Assembly (NCBI GenBank): GCA_002839205.1
Contig: PGXP01000066.1
Coordinates: 1 to 8,141, forward strand
Source: Spirochaetae bacterium HGW-Spirochaetae-9
GTDB taxonomy: Bacteria > Spirochaetota > Spirochaetia > Treponematales > Rectinemataceae
Length of the DNA stretch: 8,141 nucleotides
Direction of reading: 5' to 3'
Positions 1 to 5,048 of the stretch are shown here, piece by piece. The notes under the pieces are model-generated. The model was not told where the DNA came from. It saw only the letters and a program-made list of their open reading frames with translations, and ran no database searches. A program made the position numbers and the translations under genes. Numbering within the stretch: the stretch's first letter is position 1; the number at the start of each line of letters is the position of its first letter.

Positions 1-269
1 CGACCCCCGACCCTGTTCGCGAGATCGGGAATTTTCCAGCCTGTCGTCGCAATGACGAGATCGGTGCCGGTTGAGAGTGCCCACTCCAGGTGCTCCTCGA
101 CGGCCGCGGAGTTGCTTGCGTCAACCGCCACCTCCACGCGTGTCCTCGGTCCGACTTCCCTGCCCTCGGTCCAGGCGAGCTCAAGAGCGTCGGGCGAGGC
201 CGTATATCGCGCTATCTCCGCCGCGATGGCTCCTCCCATCCTCCCTCTTCCGAAGACACCCAACCTCAT
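1..269 (-). CDS. dapB: Dihydrodipicolinate (4-hydroxy-tetrahydrodipicolinate) reductase, partial (N-terminal 89 residues)
   Basis: The gene starts at ATG 269-267 and runs off the left edge, so only the N-terminal Rossmann part is visible. The product begins MRLGVFGRGRMGGAIAAEIA, which fits the GxGRMG dinucleotide-binding loop of DapB at residues 4-13. Near residues 49-77 a segment VAVDASNSAAVEEHL is followed by TDLVIATTGW. It lines up with the family pattern 'DFs.P.a ... plVIGTTG' around the NAD(P)H-contacting strand. DapB reduces the dehydrated 4-hydroxy-tetrahydrodipicolinate to tetrahydrodipicolinate in the cytoplasm, on the route to DAP and lysine. Its ATG overlaps the lysC TGA stop (ATGA), so translation is probably coupled, and a purine-rich GGGAGCAGG lies just upstream. 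Its place behind asd and lysC supports the call. The substrate-binding C-terminal domain is outside the window. Another Rossmann reductase is possible but less likely. Confidence 0.77.
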   Translation of the reverse strand, partial: MRLGVFGRGRMGGAIAAEIARYTASPDALELAWTEGREVGPRTRVEVAVDASNSAAVEEHLEWALSTGTDLVIATTGWKIPDLANRVGG

Positions 270-1669
270 GATCCTGCTCCCGACGAGCCCGTATCCGCAT
301 CGCTCCCGAAGAACGCCGCATGGAGCCGCCGTAAAGCCTCATCAGCCTCCCCTGCCTTGAGGACGATGCTGAGATTGATGTCGTTGGCGCCCATGCTCAA
401 CATGTCGATATCCACGTCTCCAAGGGCGTTGAAAGTTTTGCGAAGGAGAGGAGGCGTCTCCTTCAGCATGTCGCCGACGATCGCTATTACAGCCCTATCC
501 TTCATGATGTCCACGGTCCCCAGCTCGGCCAGTTCCGATGCCAGCTTCTCGAGGGGAGCGCCCATATTGAGAGAGACAGAAACGCAGATTTCCGAGGTGG
601 AGACGAGGTCGACGCTGACGCCAAGACGGCCGAAGGCGGCGAAGAGCCGTGCGAGGAATCCCGACTGCTCCATCATCAACGCCTGCCGAACACTGATCAC
701 CGCAACATCGCGGCGCATCGCGATGGCGACGACAGCCTTGCCGCTGGATGATTCCGGTCGAATGGTGGTGAATTTTCCATGGGGTTTTTTCATGCTTCGG
801 ACGGTGACGGGAATACCTGCCTCCAAGGCGGGCCGAATCGTTGCCGGGTGCAGTATTCTGGCGCCATAGGCCACGAGTTCCGAAGCTTCCTCGCAGCCGA
901 GGACATCCACCGTCCTCGCTCCCGGCACGATCTGGGGATCGCCCGTGAGAATGCCTTCGGCATCGGTCCATATCCTTATCTCGGAAGCGCGAAGTGCGGC
1001 GCCAAAAAGGCTCGCCGAATAGTCGGAGCCTCCCCTTCCCAGCGTTGTCGTGCTGCCGAGGCTGTCCGATCCTATGTAGCCCTGGGTTACCGCTATCCTG
1101 CCGGGCTTGAGAAGGGGCAGAAGACGTTCGGTCACCTGGCGCGCTGTCGCGGACTCGTCGGCCTTCGCACGACCAAAACGGGAATCAGTGCGCAGGAGAG
1201 TGCGCGCATCCATGCAGGGCGCCTCGAGGGCGAGAGCCACAAGGATACTGCTGAGCCGCTCGCCGGCCGCCGCAATTTCGTCCATGTTCCTGTCGCTCAG
1301 CTCGCCGACGAGACGAACACCCTGAAGCCTTGAGTCGAGGGCTGAAATGATGGATTCTATCTCGGCCTCGGCGCCTGGCGAGGATACGCCTGGCGAGGAT
1401 ACGCCTGGCGAGGATACGCCTGGCGAAAGCTCACGGGCAGCCGCCAGGTGCCGGCTCCGCAGATCGGCGCAGACACGTTTGGCCACCGAAAGATCAGCGC
1501 CTTCGGCGGCCTTCGCCGCGAGAAAGAGCGAATCGGTGACGCCGGACATGGCCGATACGACGACAAGGACGCTGTTCTGTCCAACTGCTTCACGTGCGCG
1601 AGCGGCAACTTCAAGGATCGCGGCCGAATCGGCGACAGCCTTGCCGAATTTCATCACTATCGTACCCAA
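266..1669 (-). CDS. lysC: Aspartokinase, LysC type with tandem ACT domains (467 aa)
   Basis: Phosphorylates aspartate, the first step to lysine/DAP, methionine and threonine. With the TTG start (1669-1667) the product begins (M)GTIVMKFGK, matching the usual aspartokinase N-terminus; AAGGAGG sits 7 nt upstream. Kinase-domain landmarks are SAMSGVTD (39-46), GERLS (136-140), LLRTDSRFGRAKAD (158-171), TTTLGRGGSDYSA (207-219), WTDAEG (234-239) and GARILHP (269-275). Two ACT domains follow, at about 313-388 (GFLARLF, VSVDLVSTSEICVSV) and 391-455. These resemble the lysine-inhibited E. coli AKIII class, so lysine feedback is inferred. Two features are odd. The invariant KFGGTSVAD motif reads KFGKAVAD, one residue short and lacking the second Gly and Thr-Ser. 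An SPGVS pentapeptide repeat fills residues 82-99 in a loop between helices. The gene overlaps the asd 3' end by 13 nt and the dapB start by 3 nt. ATG 1654-1652 is an alternative start with a poorly placed ribosome site. Confidence 0.94.
   Translation of the reverse strand: MGTIVMKFGKAVADSAAILEVAARAREAVGQNSVLVVVSAMSGVTDSLFLAAKAAEGADLSVAKRVCADLRSRHLAAARELSPGVSSPGVSSPGVSSPGAEAEIESIISALDSRLQGVRLVGELSDRNMDEIAAAGERLSSILVALALEAPCMDARTLLRTDSRFGRAKADESATARQVTERLLPLLKPGRIAVTQGYIGSDSLGSTTTLGRGGSDYSASLFGAALRASEIRIWTDAEGILTGDPQIVPGARTVDVLGCEEASELVAYGARILHPATIRPALEAGIPVTVRSMKKPHGKFTTIRPESSSGKAVVAIAMRRDVAVISVRQALMMEQSGFLARLFAAFGRLGVSVDLVSTSEICVSVSLNMGAPLEKLASELAELGTVDIMKDRAVIAIVGDMLKETPPLLRKTFNALGDVDIDMLSMGANDINLSIVLKAGEADEALRRLHAAFFGSDADTGSSGAGS
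1374..1426. repeat. 15-bp perfect tandem repeat (3.5 copies) inside lysC
   Basis: The unit cctggcgaggatacg (plus strand) occurs three times without mismatch from 1374 to 1418, and a fourth partial copy ends at 1426. A period of 15 keeps the lysC reading frame and encodes SPGVS repeats on the minus strand. Copy-number change by slippage would lengthen or shorten a surface loop by five residues without breaking the gene. Confidence 0.95.
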
Positions 1670-2892
1670 CGCAGCACCTCCTTGGCATAGGCCAGCTCGG
1701 CGTTCAGAACGGAAGCGCCTGCTGCCCCTCTCTCGGTATTGTGGCCGAGAGCGATGAACTTTATTCCCATGACGGGGCAATGCCTCACTCGCCCCAATGT
1801 GATCCGCATGCCGCCGTCCACTTCCACATCCCGCTTGGGCTGTGGCCTGTCAGGAGCGTCGCTCAGGACCAGGAAGCGCTCCGGGGCGCTGTGCAGCCCG
1901 AGCCCCGCCGTATCGGGGATAAAGCCCCTGAAAGCATCTTCCACCTCTCCGATGGAAGGAGAACCCTTGAGCCTGACGGAAACCGCCAGCGTATGGCCTT
2001 CGACCACAGGCACCCGCGTGCAGGTGGCCGATACGGGAAAAGCCGCGGCTTCCTGTCGTGCACCAGGACCCCTGCCCCGAAGGTAGCCGAGGATCTTGCC
2101 GGCCTCCGACTCCACCTTCGGTTCCTCATTTCGTATATATGGGATGACATTGCCCGAGATGTCCATAGCGCTCACGCCGGGGTAGCCCGCCCCGGAGATC
2201 GCCTGCATGCTCGTCATCATCACTGCTTCGATGCCGAAGGCTTTTTCGAGGGGAGCGAGAGCGCTGGCGAGAACGACTGTCGTGCAGTTGGGGTTGGTGA
2301 TGATAGCGCCTTTCCATCCCCTCTCGGCCCGCTGCCTTTCGAGGATACCCAGATGGGCCGAATTGAGTTCAGGTATGAGCAGGGGGACATCATCCTCCAT
2401 CCTGAAAGCGCTTGCGTTCGAGAACACGATGGAGCCCGAGGCCGCGAAAGCCGGCTCGATTTCGCGGGCAGGTTCGGTGTCCAAGGCTGAAAACACGAGG
2501 TCGGCATCGAAGGCTTCCGGTAAACAGGCTTGGACGATCATATCGCCGAAACCCGCATAGGCCTCGCCATCGAGATGCCAGGAACAGGCATCGCGGTATC
2601 GCTTGCCCGTTGAACGTTCGCTCGCGGCCAACGCCACCAGTTCAAAGTCGGGGTGACTGGCCAGCCTGCGGACGAAGCGCTGGCCGACAATGCCTGTTGC
2701 GCCCAGCACCGCAGCACGCAGCCTGGCCTCGGGTCTGCCGCCACCGCTGCGCGGAAAGGCAGCGTCACCGCTGTGCGCGGAGCCACTTGAGCTGGGAGAC
2801 GCAATCTCGGACGATTCATCGCCATCTTGAAGGGGGATACGGAAATCGGCGCTTTTAAGACCGTTCCGCCCCACGGATCGAAAGCCACTCAC
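1657..2892 (-). CDS. asd: Aspartate-semialdehyde dehydrogenase, fungal/archaeal type, with N-terminal extension
   Basis: Reduces aspartyl phosphate to aspartate semialdehyde with NADPH, the step after LysC. The conserved protein starts at about residue 58 with LRAAVLGATGIVGQRFVRRL, the NADP-binding loop. It continues with SALDTEPA, FSNASAFRMEDDVPLLIPELN, and the active-site Cys in TNPNCTT (Cys203 in this numbering). Further on are MQAISGAGYPG and RVPVVEGHT, with the substrate Arg293 and catalytic His300 expected for the family. The core of about 355 residues is the usual length for this Asd class. The start is uncertain. No ATG, GTG or TTG lies just before the Rossmann strand, and the frame is open upstream into the riboswitch. 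GTG 2892-2890 is chosen because GGGGG precedes it by 5 nt, and it gives 411 aa. GTG 2874-2872 is another option. The extra N-terminal stretch is Ser/Gly-rich (residues about 25-55) and looks like an unstructured tail. The frame opens downstream of the lysine riboswitch and ends overlapping lysC. Confidence 0.93.
   Translation of the reverse strand: MSGFRSVGRNGLKSADFRIPLQDGDESSEIASPSSSGSAHSGDAAFPRSGGGRPEARLRAAVLGATGIVGQRFVRRLASHPDFELVALAASERSTGKRYRDACSWHLDGEAYAGFGDMIVQACLPEAFDADLVFSALDTEPAREIEPAFAASGSIVFSNASAFRMEDDVPLLIPELNSAHLGILERQRAERGWKGAIITNPNCTTVVLASALAPLEKAFGIEAVMMTSMQAISGAGYPGVSAMDISGNVIPYIRNEEPKVESEAGKILGYLRGRGPGARQEAAAFPVSATCTRVPVVEGHTLAVSVRLKGSPSIGEVEDAFRGFIPDTAGLGLHSAPERFLVLSDAPDRPQPKRDVEVDGGMRITLGRVRHCPVMGIKFIALGHNTERGAAGASVLNAELAYAKEVLRWVR
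1677..1683 (-). promoter_or_regulatory. Ribosome binding site that decides the lysC TTG start
   Basis: AAGGAGG on the minus strand lies 7 nt before TTG 1669-1667, an ideal spacing. It lies 22 nt before the in-frame ATG at 1654-1652, which is too far. The site is within the last codons of asd, so lysC initiation is embedded in the upstream gene. Confidence 0.7.
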
Positions 2893-2906
2893 AGGTGCCC
2901 CCAATC

Positions 2907-2954
2907 CGAAGGAAGGTCCATGTGTAGTCCTTCGAGGCGCAGCGGAAAATCCGC
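2907..2954 (-). other. Two hairpins between the riboswitch aptamer and asd (candidate expression platform)
   Basis: On the minus strand GCGGA-TTT-TCCGC (2954-2942) is followed by CGAAGGA-N14-TCCTTCG (2934-2907), the latter 10 nt upstream of the GGGGG that may be the asd ribosome site. Neither is followed by a T-run, so they do not look like an intrinsic terminator. Control at the level of translation initiation, or Rho-dependent control, is possible. The pairing is visible in the sequence; the role is inferred. Confidence 0.35.
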
Positions 2955-2973
2955 GACACAAGCAGAAGGGATA

Positions 2974-3148
2974 CGTCTGGCTCTCCGCGGGTGTAAGATT
3001 CCCGCGACAGTCGCCGGGTGTTGACCCGGTCGCCCAAGGCGAAAGCTTTGGATACGCTTTTTGCCCTTCGGCGATTCTCCCCTTTCGGGCGATTTCGCAG
3101 GAACCCAAGTCCTCCATCGCCGTACTGATGGGAATCGCTCCTCCATCG
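2974..3148 (-). promoter_or_regulatory. Lysine riboswitch (L box) aptamer
   Basis: Reading the minus strand, the order and spacing of conserved blocks match the B. subtilis lysC leader as I recall it. GAGGAGCGA sits at the 5' edge, then an AGTACGGCGAT turn whose GGCGAT (3121-3116) pairs with ATCGCC (3093-3088) to form P2. Next come CCGAAAGGGGAG and TCGCCGAAGGGC (3088-3063), then P3 arms GCAAAAAGC/GCTTTCGCC. P4 is CCGGGT-CAAC-ACCCGG, followed by the conserved CGACTGTC and P5 GCGGG-N9-CCCGC, ending in GGAGAGCCA. The P1 closing helix is weak (CGATGG with CCAGACG). Length, about 175 nt, is normal. Placement directly before asd-lysC-dapB is where such a sensor is expected: bound lysine should lower operon expression. 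Confidence 0.9.
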
Positions 3149-3292
3149 GTAAGGGCGACGCTAGCACACGATTCCCCGATCGATCAAGAGCCATCTGGTA
3201 TTTTTACGAATTTTTTTCAATATTTATGCGTTCAGGCATGGGTATGTTGACAAAGACAAGCGGAGGTGGATGATTATCCAAGGAGGAAAACC
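3149..3292. other. Divergent intergenic region between the lysine operon and the sigma-54 activator
   Basis: About 140 bp that must hold the promoters of both divergent units. The part at 3195-3232 is strongly AT-rich (long T run near 3210). On the minus strand TTGTCA (3253-3248) and CATAAA lie 19 nt apart and could be a poor sigma-70 promoter for the lysine operon. On the plus strand TTGACA (3247-3252) has no good -10 at a usable distance before the gene. No -24/-12 element was found. No promoter here is called with confidence. Confidence 0.3.
3280..3286 (+). promoter_or_regulatory. Ribosome binding site of the sigma-54 activator
   Basis: AAGGAGG is followed by a 6-nt spacer (aaaacc) and ATG 3293. 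This settles the start at 3293 rather than the in-frame ATG at 3266, which would place the Shine-Dalgarno sequence inside the coding region. Confidence 0.85.
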
Positions 3293-4825
3293 ATGGGTGC
3301 GACCAGTTCCCTGAGAATGCAGCCTAGTTCAGAAAATTGTGTCACCCTCTTTTCCATCCAGAGGATTCTCACACTCCAGAGCGATATTCTCTCGGCCTTG
3401 CCCCTCTGTGCCAAAAAAATCAGCGAGGCTTGCATGCCTTGCGAAGTGATTATTGCCTTAGCCGAAAACGCACACGATGAGATAGGAATTGTCGCAGCCG
3501 CTCCCGAATCGGCACAGGAAGCCTATGGCCACCTTTCCATACGGATGGGAACTTTTCCCTGCGGGCTCGCCCTCGAAAAAGAAGAGTTGGTCGATTTTGC
3601 CATCGAAGGAAAGCGGCCCTGCTTTGAATCGCCCATCCGGAACGGAAGGCGCATCGCAGGAGCCATGAGCCTCATCGCAAGCCCGGGTTTTTCTGGCGCC
3701 CGCCTGGAGCTGGCCAAAGAGCTTCTCCAATGGACCTGCTACCTCATCGAGGAAGCCCTCGGCCTCAGGGCAGCCCTCATGCAACGCTGTGCTTCCGCCC
3801 TGCCCTATGAGGCAAGCAGCCAAACGGCCGCAGCACCTGAACGGGTGCCTGCGATGAAAGGTGTTTCCTTCCACGGCATTATCGGCAACTCGGACAGCAT
3901 GAAGGAAGTGTACACCCTCATCGGCCAGGTAGCGGGTACCGATGCCACTGTCCTCATCCTGGGAGAAAGCGGGACAGGCAAGGAACTCGTGGCCAAGGCG
4001 ATACACGAATGCGGCGATCGATCGAAAGGTCCATTTATCGCAATCAACTGTGCAGCCCTCCCCGAAAGCATCATCGAAAGCGAGCTCTTCGGACACGAGA
4101 AGGGAGCCTTCACGGGCGCCATAGCGGCGCGTCAGGGGCGTTTCGAGGCTGCCAGGGACGGAACACTCTTCCTTGACGAGATCGGCGACCTTTCGCTTGC
4201 AGTGCAGGTCAAGCTCCTCAGAATCCTACAAGAACGTAGCTTTGAACGCGTCGGTGGCAATAAAGCCATAAGAACGAACGCTCGCATCATCGCCGCCACC
4301 CATCGCGATCTCAAAAAAGCCGTGGAAGAAGGCAGCTTCAGGGAAGATCTCTATTTCCGTCTCAATGTATTCCCTCTCCACATCCCTCCCCTTCGCGAGC
4401 GTGGCGCCGATATCCTCCTTCTGGCCGATCATTTTGCCGAAAAATTCGGCTCCGTTTCGGGCAGGACGATCAAGCGCATCTCAAGTCCGGCCCTCGACCT
4501 TCTGATGATCTATCACTGGCCCGGGAATGTGAGGGAACTGGAAAACTGCATCGCGCGGGCGGGCATCGTCACAACCGACGGAGTGATCCATTCCTACAAC
4601 CTGCCTCCAAGCCTCCAGTCGGCCACGTCGACGGGAACCGAACCCATGTCTACCTTCGATGGTGCCATCGCCAGGCTGGAAAAAGAAATGCTGGTGGAAG
4701 CGCTCAAGATCGAGCGGGGCAATTCGGCATCGGCGGCGCGGCGCCTCGGAATAACGGAACGGCGCTTTCGCTTTGCGCTGCAGCATTACAAGGTGGACTA
4801 TCGCGGCTATAGAACAAAAATGTAG
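3293..4825 (+). CDS. Sigma-54-dependent transcriptional activator, NifA-like (GAF-like - AAA+ - Fis HTH), 510 aa
   Basis: An enhancer-binding protein that hydrolyses ATP to open sigma-54 promoters. Residues 1-175 form a GAF-like sensory region without a receiver-type phosphorylation motif. It is cysteine-rich (C16, C39, C47, C50, C90, C110, C149), including a CMPC pair. The AAA+ domain (about 193-440) is complete: GESGTGKE Walker A (224-231), [13 protein letters not shown] (264-276) containing the sigma-54-contacting loop, TLFLDEIGD Walker B (291-299), [10 protein letters not shown] with arginine-finger residues (349-358), and WPGNVREL (409-416). A Fis-type helix-turn-helix at about 470-502 ([20 protein letters not shown]) resembles the NifA C-terminus. 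The gene lies 223 bp upstream of a consensus sigma-54 promoter and glnN in the same direction, so glnN is the likely target. The ligand is unknown. NifA proper regulates nif genes, none of which are visible here, so the symbol is withheld. No intrinsic terminator follows. Confidence 0.95.
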   Translation: MGATSSLRMQPSSENCVTLFSIQRILTLQSDILSALPLCAKKISEACMPCEVIIALAENAHDEIGIVAAAPESAQEAYGHLSIRMGTFPCGLALEKEELVDFAIEGKRPCFESPIRNGRRIAGAMSLIASPGFSGARLELAKELLQWTCYLIEEALGLRAALMQRCASALPYEASSQTAAAPERVPAMKGVSFHGIIGNSDSMKEVYTLIGQVAGTDATVLILGESGTGKELVAKAIHECGDRSKGPFIAINCAALPESIIESELFGHEKGAFTGAIAARQGRFEAARDGTLFLDEIGDLSLAVQVKLLRILQERSFERVGGNKAIRTNARIIAATHRDLKKAVEEGSFREDLYFRLNVFPLHIPPLRERGADILLLADHFAEKFGSVSGRTIKRISSPALDLLMIYHWPGNVRELENCIARAGIVTTDGVIHSYNLPPSLQSATSTGTEPMSTFDGAIARLEKEMLVEALKIERGNSASAARRLGITERRFRFALQHYKVDYRGYRTKM

Positions 4826-4840
4826 TATTTATAATACATT
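4819..4840. promoter_or_regulatory. 22-bp near-perfect palindrome overlapping the activator stop codon
   Basis: AATGTA-GTATTTATAA-TACATT pairs at 10 of 11 positions about its centre. It has TGT-N12-ACA half-sites, close in style but not equal to the NifA upstream sequence TGT-N10-ACA. Its stem has few G/C pairs and no T-run follows, so it is a poor terminator and more likely an operator or enhancer. It lies about 150 bp upstream of the sigma-54 promoter, a typical enhancer distance. Confidence 0.5.
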
Positions 4841-4853
4841 GTTACAATATTGT
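4838..4853. promoter_or_regulatory. Overlapping ATTGT/ACAAT palindromes (possible activator sites)
   Basis: ATTGT-T-ACAAT (4838-4848) and the perfect 10-bp palindrome ACAATATTGT (4844-4853) share a half-site. TTGTTAC recurs at 4875 and ATTGTC recurs at 4849 and 4962. Repeated half-sites upstream of a sigma-54 promoter fit an activator-binding cluster. The assignment is inferred, and AT-rich sequence makes short palindromes fairly common. Confidence 0.4.
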
Positions 4854-4985
4854 CATATTTTGCTCTTTAAAATCTTGTTACCACTCACTCGACGGCCCCT
4901 TTGTATCCTAGGCGGTTAAAGACAGCTCCCTTTTACCCATAGAGATAGATACTGCTCAACTATTGTCTCAACGTTTTCTTCAATT

Positions 4986-5002
4986 TGGCATGCTGCTTGC
5001 TA
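4986..5002 (+). promoter_or_regulatory. Sigma-54 (-24/-12) promoter of glnN
   Basis: TGGCATG-CTGC-TTGCTA fits the sigma-54 consensus TGGCAyr-N4-TTGCw at every defined position. GG is at 4987-4988 and GC at 4999-5000, separated by exactly 10 nt. The expected transcript start is near 5012, leaving a leader of about 37 nt before glnN. The adjacent sigma-54 activator gene strengthens the call. No competing sigma-70 promoter was found in 4826-5048. Confidence 0.9.
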
Positions 5003-5048
5003 TATACCTTAACATAGCAGGCTCAACCCTCGTTTCAAGGAGAAAATC

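Noticed and set aside
90..869. Long plus-strand open frame (259 codons) opposite lysC
   Set aside because: It is antisense to lysC and dapB, both with strong family motifs, has low-complexity Arg/Ser-rich content and no recognisable domain. High GC makes such shadow frames common.
1594..2490. Plus-strand open frame of 298 codons opposite asd
   Set aside because: Antisense to the conserved core of Asd, no domain and no credible ribosome site.
2538..2825. Alternative ATG start for Asd in another frame (ATG 2825)
   Set aside because: It would need a frameshift to reach the Rossmann segment and its translation (MAMNRPRLRLPAQVAP) resembles nothing in Asd.
2907..2934. Riboswitch-controlled intrinsic terminator
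   Set aside because: The stem CGAAGGA/TCCTTCG is followed by ATTGGGGG, not a T-run.
2893..3117. Upstream part of the open Asd frame starting at ATG 3117
   Set aside because: It overlaps the lysine riboswitch aptamer; the sequence is explained by conserved RNA structure, not protein.
3247..3275. TTGACA as -35 of a sigma-70 promoter for the activator
   Set aside because: No -10 at 16-18 nt; the best match is at 19 nt spacing and would start transcription inside the ribosome site.
4819..4860. Intrinsic terminator after the activator gene
   Set aside because: The inverted repeat is almost entirely A/T and the following sequence has no continuous T-run, so a regulatory palindrome fits better.
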